Notes under the pieces: generated by a model | The model's input: the letters and a program-made list of their open reading frames with translations, nothing else | Database searches by the model: none | Told to the model about the DNA's origin: nothing | Shown here: piece by piece, positions 8,785 to 16,218 of the stretch | Layout of the letters: the number at the start of each line of letters is the position of its first letter | Numbering within the stretch: position 1 is the stretch's first letter | Position numbers and translations under genes: made by a program | From: Dyella marensis | GTDB taxonomy: Bacteria > Pseudomonadota > Gammaproteobacteria > Xanthomonadales > Rhodanobacteraceae | Assembly: GCF_900112865.1 (NCBI RefSeq) | Contig: NZ_FONH01000026.1 | Location: forward strand, 1 to 44,256 | DNA: 44,256 bases | Direction: 5' to 3'

Positions 8785-9846
8785 CTACGATGGCTGTGTT
8801 GCTGAGCTCTCCGGCGGATGCGCGGTATGGCCTTCCAGATACATGCCGGCCGCGCCGATCACTCCCAGCTGCCCGTGCTCCATCAGGCGCACCGGCACTT
8901 GCTGCAAAAAGGCCCGCATCACGCCCTTGTTGAAAAAGCGCTCGCGGAAACTGCTGGTCAGCAGCACGTCGCGGATCTGCGGCAGGATGCCGCCGGCGAG
9001 GAACACGCCGCCGCGCGCGCCGTAAAGCAGGGTCAGATCGCCGACGAAGCTGCCGAGCAGGCCGCAGAAGACCTCCAGCGCCTCCACGGCCGCGGCATCG
9101 CTGGCGTCCAGCGCGGCGCGGGTGATCTCGCTCGGCTTGGCCAGTACGGGTGACTGGCCGCGCAGCACGCACAGCGCGCGATACAGATTCAGCAGGCCGG
9201 GACCGGACAGCGCATGTTCGAACGACACGTACGGCCGCTCGCCGGCCAGCACGCGCAGGATCTCGATCTCGCGCTCGTTGCCGGGCGACAGGGCGATCTG
9301 CCCCGCCTCGGTGGCCAGCACGGTGGCGTGCGGCTTGCCCGGCAGCAGCACCGCCGAGCCCAGGCCGGTGCCCGGCCCCATCACCAGCACCGGGCCGACG
9401 CCGCCGGGGGTCTGCGCCTCGATCACCGGCGTGGTGTCGGCATGGACCAGGAACTGCGTGGCATAGGCCACGGCCTCGAAATCGTTGACCACGGCCAGCC
9501 GCTCGATCCCCAGGCTGTCGCGGATGTCGCGGATGGACACCGGCCAGGGCAGGTTGTCGTTGACGATGGCGTCGCCCAGCACGTAGCCGGCGCTGGCCAC
9601 CGCGCACTGGTCCACCTGCACGGCGCCGCCGAGCTGGCTGACGAAATCCTTGAGCACCGCGGTGAGGCTGGGCCATTCGGCGCAGGCGTAGCGGTGGTAC
9701 TGCAGCACGGTGACGGGGCGCGCGCCGTCCGGGCGCTGGCTGACCAGCCCGATGCGCGCATGGGTCCCACCGACGTCCGCCGCCAGGAAAGGCATCCCCT
9801 GCGAGGCACCCTTCAGCCCGCCGCCCTGGTTGACCAGTTCCGCCAC
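8785..9846 (-). CDS. nagK: Glucokinase-family sugar kinase, probable GlcNAc kinase
   Basis: The 353-residue product belongs to the bacterial glucokinase (Glk) family. The phosphate-binding block FLAADVGGTHARIG starts near residue 20. NDFEAVAYA supplies the likely catalytic Asp, and GPGTGLGSA, EAGQ and GGVFLAGGI follow. Within this cluster it probably makes GlcNAc-6-phosphate after NagP imports unphosphorylated GlcNAc; glucose cannot be excluded as a substrate. The start is a GTG with GGAGG five bases upstream. An internal ATG (MPFLAADVGG) would give a shorter but still complete kinase. It is the first gene of the minus-strand nag transcript, behind a promoter with a NagR-type operator. Confidence 0.87.
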   Translation of the reverse strand: MAELVNQGGGLKGASQGMPFLAADVGGTHARIGLVSQRPDGARPVTVLQYHRYACAEWPSLTAVLKDFVSQLGGAVQVDQCAVASAGYVLGDAIVNDNLPWPVSIRDIRDSLGIERLAVVNDFEAVAYATQFLVHADTTPVIEAQTPGGVGPVLVMGPGTGLGSAVLLPGKPHATVLATEAGQIALSPGNEREIEILRVLAGERPYVSFEHALSGPGLLNLYRALCVLRGQSPVLAKPSEITRAALDASDAAAVEALEVFCGLLGSFVGDLTLLYGARGGVFLAGGILPQIRDVLLTSSFRERFFNKGVMRAFLQQVPVRLMEHGQLGVIGAAGMYLEGHTAHPPESSATQPS

Positions 9847-9921
9847 AAGCCCCTCCCCATCTTCACGTTCGACGCGGTCATGCCGACGTCATGCTGTTGT
9901 CACAGCCCCCGATGAGGGCGG

Positions 9922-9951
9922 AATATGGGAGCGCAATGACAACGTTGTCAA
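9922..9951 (-). promoter_or_regulatory. nagK promoter
   Basis: On the minus strand a perfect -35 box TTGACA (9946-9951) and a -10 box CATATT (9922-9927, 4 of 6 matches) are separated by 18 bases. The -35 box lies inside the palindromic operator, so a bound repressor would block RNA polymerase. The nagK start is 76 bases further on. Confidence 0.7.
9937..9950. promoter_or_regulatory. NagR-type operator, perfect palindrome
   Basis: TGACAACGTTGTCA is a perfect 14-base palindrome with a central CG, the usual form for LacI-family repressors. Closely similar sites are reported for NagR of Xanthomonas. It overlaps the -35 box of the nagK promoter. Confidence 0.75.
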
Positions 9952-10170
9952 CAGGTCGAATTTCCTAGACCCTTGCTGACGGTTCCGCGACGCAGCAAAC
10001 ACCTCTGCATAACGCCGGCCGGGCCCGGCCCGGAAGCCGGCCGATTCCCATGGCTGCGCCACTTAGCACGGTTTTTGCCGGGTCCGGGGCAGGCATGTCG
10101 CGCCGCGCCATGCCCCACTGCCGAGGTGCTGACCCGCGGCAGCCTTCCAGGCACCCTTCCGAAGCGCCGA
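9952..10170. other. Spacer between the divergent nag promoters; no gene seen
   Basis: These 219 bases have no open frame with coding character. They contain a 14-base GC palindrome, GGCCGGGCCCGGCC, at 10017-10030, within a larger GC-rich stem that ends near 10042. Nothing else was recognised. Confidence 0.5.
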
Positions 10171-10200
10171 TTGACAACGTTGCTAGTTAGCGCGGATAAC
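10171..10200 (+). promoter_or_regulatory. nagP promoter
   Basis: A perfect -35 box TTGACA (10171-10176) and a -10 box GATAAC (10195-10200, 4 of 6 matches) are separated by 18 bases. The geometry and operator overlap mirror the nagK promoter. The nagP start is 64 bases downstream. Confidence 0.7.
10172..10185. promoter_or_regulatory. NagR-type operator, imperfect second half
   Basis: TGACAACGTTGCTA keeps the left half-site and the CG centre of the 9937 palindrome but has CTA instead of TCA at its right end. It overlaps the nagP -35 box. It is probably a weaker site than the one at nagK. Confidence 0.65.
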
Positions 10201-10264
10201 ACGATGGGAGGCGACGCGGCCTGCGGGCCGCCGTCGGCATCGGCACTACTCGGGGAGTCACTAC

Positions 10265-11557
10265 ATGTCGTCCACAAGCTTCGCCGCCGGCGATACGCAC
10301 GACCGGGCCTCCGGCCTGGTACCGATGCTGATCATCGGCCTGCTGTTCTTCATCTTCGGCTTCGTCACCTGGCTCAACGGGCCGCTGATCACCTTCGTCA
10401 AGCTGGCGTTCTCCCTGGACGACGTGAACGCCTTCCTGGTGCCGATGGTGTTCTATTGCTCGTACTTCTTCCTGGCCCTGCCCTCCTCCGCGGTGCTCAA
10501 GCGCACCGGCATGAAGAAAGGCATGGCGCTGGGCCTGTTCGTGATGGCGATCGGCGCGGTGCTGTTCGGCCAGTTCGTGTCGATGCGCGTCTACGGCGGC
10601 GCGCTGGCCGGCCTGTTCGTGATCGGCGCGGGCCTGGCCCTGCTGCAGACGGCGTCCAATCCGTACATCAGCATCCTGGGTCCCATCGACAGTGCGGCGC
10701 AGCGCATCGCCTTCATGGGCATCTGCAACAAGGTGGCCGGCGCGCTGGCGCCGTTCGTGTTCGGCTGGCTGGTGCTGAGCGGCATCGATACTTTCGACCA
10801 GCAGGTGAAGGCCGCGCCGACGCCGGAAGCGCGCGAGGCGCTGCTCAACACCTTCGCCGCCAAGGTGCACATGCCTTATCTGGCCATGGCCGGCCTGCTG
10901 GTGCTGCTGGCGGTGTGGGTGCTGCGTTCGCCGCTGCCGGAGATCAAGCCGTCCGGCGCCAACAGCGAAGCGGAGATCGGCCACGCCAAGGGCAACCTGC
11001 TGAGCTTCCCGCACCTGTGGCTGGGCGTGCTGTGCCTGTTCCTGTACGTGGGCGTGGAAGTGATGGCGGGCGACGCGATCGGCACCTATGGCCAGGGCCT
11101 GGGGCTGCCGCTGGACGCCACCAAGCATTTCACCTCGTTCACCCTGTTCGCCATGCTGCTGGGCTACCTGGCCGGCCTGGTGCTGATCCCGAAGATCATC
11201 TCGCAGCAGAGCTACCTGGCCGTATCGGCGGTACTGGGCGTGGCCTTCACCGTGGGCGCCTGGGCCACCACCGGCTACACCTCGGTCGGCTTCGTGGCCG
11301 CGCTGGGCTTCGCCAACGCCATGATGTGGCCGGCGATCTTCCCGCTGGCGATCAAGGGGCTGGGGCGCTGGACCGAGGCCGGCTCGGCGCTGCTGATCAT
11401 GGCGATCGTCGGCGGCGCGCTGGTGCCGCAGGCCTTCGTGCATCTGAAGCAGCACTACGACTTCCAGCTGGTCTTCATGCTGCTGATGGTGCCCTGCTAC
11501 CTGTACATCCTGTTCTACGGACTGCGCGGGCACCGCGTGGGCCAGCACGCGCCGTGA
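10265..11557 (+). CDS. nagP: GlcNAc permease, FucP-type major facilitator
   Basis: The 430-residue inner-membrane transporter has about twelve hydrophobic segments. It carries the features of the fucose/glucose/galactose permease family, including FGFVTWLNGPL in the first helix and QTASNPYISILGP in the fourth to fifth helix region. NagP proteins of Xanthomonas and Shewanella belong to this family and import GlcNAc by proton symport. A GGGGAG site lies about 8 bases before the ATG. It is the first gene of the plus-strand nag unit. A 9-of-10-bp hairpin after its stop separates it from nagR. Confidence 0.88.
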   Translation: MSSTSFAAGDTHDRASGLVPMLIIGLLFFIFGFVTWLNGPLITFVKLAFSLDDVNAFLVPMVFYCSYFFLALPSSAVLKRTGMKKGMALGLFVMAIGAVLFGQFVSMRVYGGALAGLFVIGAGLALLQTASNPYISILGPIDSAAQRIAFMGICNKVAGALAPFVFGWLVLSGIDTFDQQVKAAPTPEAREALLNTFAAKVHMPYLAMAGLLVLLAVWVLRSPLPEIKPSGANSEAEIGHAKGNLLSFPHLWLGVLCLFLYVGVEVMAGDAIGTYGQGLGLPLDATKHFTSFTLFAMLLGYLAGLVLIPKIISQQSYLAVSAVLGVAFTVGAWATTGYTSVGFVAALGFANAMMWPAIFPLAIKGLGRWTEAGSALLIMAIVGGALVPQAFVHLKQHYDFQLVFMLLMVPCYLYILFYGLRGHRVGQHAP

Positions 11558-11566
11558 GCCAGGTCA

Positions 11567-11592
11567 GGCGGGGCCGTTGTCACGGCTCCGCC
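11567..11592 (+). other. Hairpin between nagP and nagR
   Basis: GGCGGGGCCG and CGGCTCCGCC pair with one mismatch around the loop TTGTCA. No T-tract follows, so it is not a standard terminator. It could protect the nagP message end or reduce read-through into nagR. Confidence 0.5.
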
Positions 11593-11653
11593 ATCCTCGC
11601 CGCAAGCGGCTGGGCTACGATGCCCGTCCTGTTTCCCCCGGAGTTTCCTTAAG

Positions 11654-12736
11654 TTGCGCAACCCCACCATCAAGGACGTCGCCAAATCGTCCGGCGTCTC
11701 GCTGAAGACGGTCTCCCGCGTGATCAACCGCGAGGCCTCGGTGCGTGCCGACACGCGCGAAAAGGTGGAGCGCACCATCGAGGCGCTCGGCTACCAGCCC
11801 AATCCGTCCGCGCGCGGCCTGCGCAGCACGCATGCGTATGCGATCGGCCTGGTCTACGACAACCCCAACGCGCACTACGTGATCAGCATGCAGGAAGGCG
11901 TGCTGTCGGCCTGCCGCGAACGCGGCTTCGGCCTGCAGATCCACCCCTGCGATTCCTCGTCGCCCGCCCTGGCGCGCGAGCTGTGCGCGCTGGTCGAACG
12001 CAATCGCCTGGCCGGCCTGGTGCTGGCGCCGCCGATGTCCGAGCAGCATGAGCTGGTCAGCACGCTGTCCAAGCACGGCATCGACTTCGTGCGGATCATT
12101 TCCTCGCGCGAGGATCCGCACGACGGCTCGCCCTGCGTCTACGTGGACGACCGCAGCGCGGCCTATGCGATCACCGAGCACCTGATCCAGCTCGGCCACA
12201 AGCGCATCGGCTTCCTGTGGGGCGAGCCGCATCACCGTTCCAGCCCGGAGCGCTACCAGGGCTACGCCGATGCGCTGAAGGACTACGGCATCGTGCAGGA
12301 CAAGAAGCTGGTGCTGCCCGGCCGCTACGCCTTCGACGACGGTTTTCGCGGCGCGCGCAAGCTGCTGGCGCTGAAGGATCCGCCCACCGCGATCTTCGGC
12401 AGCAACGACGAAATCGCCGCCGGCGTGCTCGCCGCGGCGCGCTCCAGCGGCCTGGACGTGCCGTGGGATCTTTCGATCGCCGGCTTCGAGGACAGCCCGT
12501 TCTCCAAGCAGGCCTGGCCGGCGCTCACCACCGCGCGCCAGTCCACCGGCGAGATCGGCCGCCACGCCGCGCTGCACCTGATGGCCGATCTGCAGCGCGA
12601 GAACGGCGAAGGCTTCGCCGAACCGTCGAACGAATGCTTCGTCCCCGAACTGGTGGTGCGCGGTTCCACCGCGCCACCGAAGAACAACACCCCCAAGACC
12701 GCCGCGCCCCGCGCCGGTCAGCCACGCAAGGCCTGA
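11654..12736 (+). CDS. nagR: LacI-family repressor of the nag genes
   Basis: The 360-residue regulator has a LacI-type helix-turn-helix at residues 5-26 (TIKDVAKSSGVSLKTVSRVI). The hinge follows (GYQPNPSARGLRST), then a periplasmic-binding-protein-like effector domain (NDEIAAGVLAA, SIAGFEDSPF). It starts with TTG: no ATG lies near, and the helix-turn-helix is normally within a few residues of the start. GGAG lies about 10 bases upstream. It sits between nagP and nagB-II, and LacI-type operators flank the nagP and nagK promoters. By analogy with Xanthomonas NagR, the inducer should be GlcNAc-6-phosphate or a related amino sugar. Confidence 0.87.
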   Translation: MRNPTIKDVAKSSGVSLKTVSRVINREASVRADTREKVERTIEALGYQPNPSARGLRSTHAYAIGLVYDNPNAHYVISMQEGVLSACRERGFGLQIHPCDSSSPALARELCALVERNRLAGLVLAPPMSEQHELVSTLSKHGIDFVRIISSREDPHDGSPCVYVDDRSAAYAITEHLIQLGHKRIGFLWGEPHHRSSPERYQGYADALKDYGIVQDKKLVLPGRYAFDDGFRGARKLLALKDPPTAIFGSNDEIAAGVLAAARSSGLDVPWDLSIAGFEDSPFSKQAWPALTTARQSTGEIGRHAALHLMADLQRENGEGFAEPSNECFVPELVVRGSTAPPKNNTPKTAAPRAGQPRKA

Positions 12737-12771
12737 CGCACGGCCGCACGCATCACCGAGAACGCCATCCC

Positions 12772-13806
12772 ATGAAGCAAGCCAGCGACACCCTGATGTA
12801 CCGCGAAGCCCACGAGTCCGCCGACGTGGTCGAGCGCCAGCTCGCCGCCAATGCCGACGTGCTGAAGGCGCTGGGCGAACGGCTGCGCGCCGAGCCGCCG
12901 CGGTTCATCGTCACCTGCGCGCGCGGCAGTTCCGACCATGCGGCGGCCTATGCCAAGTACGTGTTCGAGACCCGGCTGGGGCTGCTCACCGCCTCGGCCT
13001 CGCCGTCCGTGGCCTCCATCTACGACGCCGACCTGAAGCTGGACGGCGCGCTGTTCCTGGTCATCTCGCAGTCCGGCAAGAGCCCCGATCTGCTGCGCAG
13101 CGCGCAGGCGGCGAAGGACGCCGGCGCGCTGGTGGTGGCGATGGTCAACGTGGAGGACTCGCCGCTGGCCGCGCTGGCCGACACGGTGATCCCGCTGCGC
13201 GCCGGCCCCGAGCTGAGCGTGGCGGCGACCAAGAGCTACCTGGCCACGCTGGCGGCGATCCTGCAGCTGACCGCGCACTGGGGCAATGACGACACCCTGC
13301 ACGCCGACGTGGCGCGCCTGCCCGCCGACCTGCGCCGTGGCTGGGACGCCGACTGGAGCGCGCTGGTCGACGGCCTGCGCGAGGCGCGCAACCTGTTCGT
13401 GGTCGGCCGCGGCTACGGCTTCGGCGCCGCACTGGAAGCGGCGCTCAAGCTCAAGGAAACCTGCGGCCTGCACGCCGAGGCCTTCAGCGCGGCCGAGGTG
13501 AAGCACGGTCCGATGGCGATCGTCGGCGCCGGCTTCCCGGTGCTGTTCTTCGCCCAGGGCGACGACACGCTGGACAGCACGCTGGCCGTGGCGGAGGAAT
13601 TCCGCGCGCGCGGCGCGCGCGTGCTGGTGGCCAAGCCCGGCGCCAGCGGCGCGGACGCGCTGCCGCTGCCGGCCGGCATGGATTCGATCGTCACCCCGCT
13701 GCTGGCGGTGCAGAGCTTCTATCGCGCCACCAGCGAACTGGCGCTGGCGCGCGGCTTCGATCCGGACGTGCCGCCGCACCTGCGCAAGGTGACGGAGACG
13801 GTCTGA
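12772..13806 (+). CDS. nagB-II: Glucosamine-6-phosphate deaminase, GlmS-like type II (SIS domains)
   Basis: The 344-residue enzyme consists of two SIS sugar-phosphate isomerase domains and resembles the C-terminal half of GlmS without the glutaminase. Visible blocks are CARGSSDHAA near residue 45, ISQSGKSPD near 95, GRGYGFGAALEAALKLKETC near 215, and KHGPMAI near 245. In this context it should convert glucosamine-6-phosphate to fructose-6-phosphate and ammonia, the last catabolic step. Type II enzymes replace classical NagB in Xanthomonas and Shewanella. The ATG at 12772 lies 35 bases after nagR. The stop overlaps the nagA ATG by one base (TGATG). Confidence 0.9.
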   Translation: MKQASDTLMYREAHESADVVERQLAANADVLKALGERLRAEPPRFIVTCARGSSDHAAAYAKYVFETRLGLLTASASPSVASIYDADLKLDGALFLVISQSGKSPDLLRSAQAAKDAGALVVAMVNVEDSPLAALADTVIPLRAGPELSVAATKSYLATLAAILQLTAHWGNDDTLHADVARLPADLRRGWDADWSALVDGLREARNLFVVGRGYGFGAALEAALKLKETCGLHAEAFSAAEVKHGPMAIVGAGFPVLFFAQGDDTLDSTLAVAEEFRARGARVLVAKPGASGADALPLPAGMDSIVTPLLAVQSFYRATSELALARGFDPDVPPHLRKVTETV

Positions 13807-14966
13807 TGAGCGCAGCGCAACCGCTACTGGCCCTGGTCAACGGCCGCGTCCTCGCCGACCACGGCCCGCGCAACGATCTCGCCGTGCTGGTGCGCGGCGG
13901 GCGCATCGAGGCGCTGGTGCCGGCCGGCGATCCTTCGCTGGACAAGGCCACGCGCCACGACCTGCAGGGCCGCCTGCTGCTGCCCGGCTTCATCGACGTG
14001 CAGGTCAACGGCGGCGGCGGGCTGCTGTTCAATGCCGCGCCGACGGTGGACACGCTGCGCGGCATCGCCGCGGCGCACCGCAGGTTCGGCACCACCGGCA
14101 TGCTGCCGACGCTGATCACCGATACCGCCGACGTGATGCACGCCGCGCTCGAAGCAGTCGATGCAGCGATCGCCGAAGGCGTACCCGGCATTCTCGGCAT
14201 CCATCTGGAAGGCCCGTTCCTGGCGCCGGCGCGCAAGGGCATCCACGACGCCAACCTGTTCCGCCTGCCCGACGCCGCGGATATCGCCGACATCGCGCGC
14301 AAGCACCGCGGCGTGGTGATGATGACGCTCGCGCCCGAACGCGTGCCGCTGGAGACCATCCGCCAGCTGAGTGCGGCCGGCGTGATCGTGGTCGCCGGCC
14401 ATACCGCCGCCGACTACGCCACCATGCGCGCCGCGCTGGATGCCGGCGTCAGCGGCTTCACCCACCTCTACAACGCGATGACCCCGCTCGGCAGCCGCGA
14501 CCCCGGCGTGGTCGGTGCGGCGCTGGACGATCCGCACAGCTGGTGCGGGCTGATCGTCGATCTGCATCACGTGCATCCGGCCAGCCTGCGCGTCGCCATC
14601 GCCGCCAAGGCGCGCGGCAAGAGCGTGCTGGTCACCGATGCGATGCCACCGGTGGGCGCGGACGATCCGACCTACGTGCTCAATGGCCAGACCATCGTCG
14701 CCCGCGACGGCGTCTGCCAGAGCGACGACGGCGTGCTGGCCGGCTCGGCGCTGGACATGGCCACCGGCGTGCGCCATCTGGTCAACGCGGTGGGCCTGCC
14801 GCTGGCGGAAGCCTCGCGCATGGCCAGCGCCTATCCGGCCGCCTGGCTGGGACTGGAGCGCGAACTGGGGCGCATCGTCGCCGGCCAGCGCGCGGACTTC
14901 GCCGTGCTGGACGACGCACTGGTCGTGCAGGAAACCTGGATCGGCGGCGTACGCTACGCCGCCTGA
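13806..14966 (+). CDS. nagA: N-acetylglucosamine-6-phosphate deacetylase
   Basis: The 386-residue cytoplasmic amidohydrolase removes acetate from GlcNAc-6-phosphate and feeds NagB-II. GFIDVQVNGGGG is near residue 61. The metal Glu is in HLEGPF (E135). Two further His ligands are in AGHTA (H199) and FTHLYNAM (H220), and the catalytic Asp is in VTDAMPP (D278). These are the expected residues of the family, at full length. It is coupled to nagB-II by a one-base overlap. Its stop lies only 7 bases before the end of the convergent gene at 14974, and no terminator is visible. Confidence 0.95.
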   Translation: MSAAQPLLALVNGRVLADHGPRNDLAVLVRGGRIEALVPAGDPSLDKATRHDLQGRLLLPGFIDVQVNGGGGLLFNAAPTVDTLRGIAAAHRRFGTTGMLPTLITDTADVMHAALEAVDAAIAEGVPGILGIHLEGPFLAPARKGIHDANLFRLPDAADIADIARKHRGVVMMTLAPERVPLETIRQLSAAGVIVVAGHTAADYATMRAALDAGVSGFTHLYNAMTPLGSRDPGVVGAALDDPHSWCGLIVDLHHVHPASLRVAIAAKARGKSVLVTDAMPPVGADDPTYVLNGQTIVARDGVCQSDDGVLAGSALDMATGVRHLVNAVGLPLAEASRMASAYPAAWLGLERELGRIVAGQRADFAVLDDALVVQETWIGGVRYAA

Positions 14967-14973
14967 TCGCGCT

Positions 14974-15474
14974 TCACTGCGCGGTGCCGTCCACCACCTC
15001 GATCGACACGATGCCGCGCACCCAGCGCGCGGCGCGCTTGTCGTCCGGAACCACCAGGCGGAATGGGCCATCGGTCGCCAGGGATTGCCCGTCGCGGGCG
15101 TCGGCCAGCAGCACGGTCTTGCCGCCGATCGACGGATCCAGCTCGGCCAGCGCGAACACCGCCTGATAGTGGTCGGTGGCGGTGACGCGCACGAACAGCG
15201 CCAGGCCCTTGCCGCGCAGCGGCTTGTCCAGCGCGCCCGCGCGGCGCAGCAGCTCGGCCAGCGCGACGCCCGACCACTCCGCGGGCTTTTCGTCGTGGAC
15301 CGCTGCCGTCAGCTTGGCCTGCGGCAGTGCCGCCAGTGCGGTGCGGTCGAACACGGTCGCCTTGCCATCCACCACGACGCGCAGCGATGGCGAGGGCTCG
15401 GCGGCATGCAGGCCGAAGGCGAGCAGGCAGGCGAGAAAAAACCACGCAAAGCGACCGTGGGATGCGCGCCTCAT
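14974..15474 (-). CDS. Small exported protein with a sulfite-oxidase-like (molybdopterin) fold
   Basis: The 166-residue product has a signal peptide ending near LHA-AEP. The mature part resembles the oxidoreductase molybdopterin-binding domain (PF00174) seen in stand-alone form in many Proteobacteria: VVVDGK, EWSGVALAELLRRAG, VRVTATDHYQAVFALAEL and DGPFRLVVPDDKRAARWV. The only Cys is in the signal peptide, so the Cys that ligates molybdenum in true sulfite oxidases is absent. I chose the ATG at 15474, preceded by AAGGGG, over an upstream ATG at 15558 that would bury the signal peptide. It diverges from the nap operon. A role with nitrate reductase or cofactor handling is a guess from position. 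Confidence 0.7.
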   Translation of the reverse strand: MRRASHGRFAWFFLACLLAFGLHAAEPSPSLRVVVDGKATVFDRTALAALPQAKLTAAVHDEKPAEWSGVALAELLRRAGALDKPLRGKGLALFVRVTATDHYQAVFALAELDPSIGGKTVLLADARDGQSLATDGPFRLVVPDDKRAARWVRGIVSIEVVDGTAQ

Positions 15475-15595
15475 GATGTCAGTGCCCCTTGCCTGGAAGT
15501 TGCAGGATTGTAGGCAGCGCTCCCGATCGCTGTCACAGCCGGTTTCACCAAACATCAACGTGAACGCTCGGTAGAGTACCGCGCGATGTGCTCGA

Positions 15596-15611
15596 CTTGA
15601 CCGGCGTCAAG
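15596..15611. promoter_or_regulatory. FNR/DNR-type activator site of the nap operon
   Basis: CTTGACCGGCGTCAAG is a perfect palindrome of the form TTGAC-N4-GTCAA, which fits the CRP/FNR superfamily (FNR, DNR or NnrR type). Its centre lies between 15603 and 15604, 41.5 bases before the start point predicted from the -10 box at 15633. That is the class II activator position. Confidence 0.75.
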
Positions 15612-15632
15612 TGATCGCCGGTTCGATCGCAC

Positions 15633-15638
15633 TAGGAT
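15633..15638 (+). promoter_or_regulatory. -10 box of the nap promoter
   Basis: TAGGAT matches TATAAT at 4 of 6 positions. Transcription would start near 15645. No -35 box is visible where the activator site lies, as expected for an activator-dependent promoter. The leader before napE is about 44 bases. Confidence 0.6.
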
Positions 15639-15688
15639 CGGTTGAGGGCGTGGCACCACGTCCCGTCCCGCCGGCAAGGGGAGTGAGC

Positions 15689-15847
15689 ATGGAACGTCCC
15701 GTGGATCGCACCGGGAAACGCCAGGAGCGGATGGTCTTCCTGCTCCTTACCGTCGCGCTGTTTCCCATCCTGGCCGTGCTGACCGTAGCGTCCTACGGCT
15801 TCGCCGTGTGGATCTGGCAGATGTTCAACGGCCCGCCGGGAGGCTGA
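15689..15847 (+). CDS. napE: NapE, small membrane subunit of the periplasmic nitrate reductase operon
   Basis: The 52-residue protein has a charged N terminus ([14 protein letters not shown]) followed by one long transmembrane segment. That segment ends in GFAVWIWQM, and a short FNGPPGG tail follows. This matches the typical NapE pattern of one helix with a conserved aromatic motif. AAGGGGAG lies 6 bases before the ATG; an upstream in-frame start at 15611 would fall at the activator site. It is the first gene of the nap operon, and napD follows after two bases. NapE's function is unknown, though an accessory role in NapABC assembly is often suggested. Confidence 0.88.
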   Translation: MERPVDRTGKRQERMVFLLLTVALFPILAVLTVASYGFAVWIWQMFNGPPGG

Positions 15848-15849
15848 GC

Positions 15850-16218
15850 ATGTCCAGCAACGACTTCCGGCCCGACCGGCGCGCCTTCCTGCAGGGGCGC
15901 TTTCCGCGCGGCGAGCGCGGGAACGAGGCGATGAACGACGAGCTGCATATCTCCAGCCTGCTGGTGCAGCACCGGCCGGAAGCCATGCCGGCTTTGGAAG
16001 CCTATGTCGACACGCAACCGGCATTGGAGATCTCCGCGCGCGGCGAGCATCGCTGCGTACTGTTGTGCGAAACCGGCCACCAGCGCGAGGTGCTCGAACT
16101 GATCGACGCCATGCTCGCGCTGCCGGGCGTGGTCAACATCTCGCTGATCTATCACCACGCCGAGCCGCGCGACGAACTCGAACAGCCGCTGCAGCCGTCA
16201 CAAGGAGCCGACGCATGA
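15850..16218 (+). CDS. napD: NapD chaperone with a NapF-like N-terminal extension
   Basis: The 122-residue product has a NapD domain from about residue 28: [16 protein letters not shown], an [11 protein letters not shown] strand, and [13 protein letters not shown]. NapD binds the twin-arginine signal of NapA and prevents export before cofactor insertion. The first 27 residues (core [15 protein letters not shown]) do not belong to NapD. They resemble the RRAFLxGR start of the ferredoxin-type protein NapF, whose gene sits between napE and napD in many operons. No cysteines of NapF remain. The strong GGGAGG six bases before the ATG at 15850 favours translation of the whole fusion. An internal ATG at 15931 would give a plain NapD. 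The stop overlaps the napA start by 4 bases. Confidence 0.85.
   Translation: MSSNDFRPDRRAFLQGRFPRGERGNEAMNDELHISSLLVQHRPEAMPALEAYVDTQPALEISARGEHRCVLLCETGHQREVLELIDAMLALPGVVNISLIYHHAEPRDELEQPLQPSQGADA

Noticed and set aside
12217-12771. Upstream extension of the NagB-II frame through the nagR gene
   Set aside because: This stretch lies in another frame of nagR. The ATG at 12772 begins the recognisable SIS protein. The same reasoning trimmed leuC, leuD, ilvC and ilvM.
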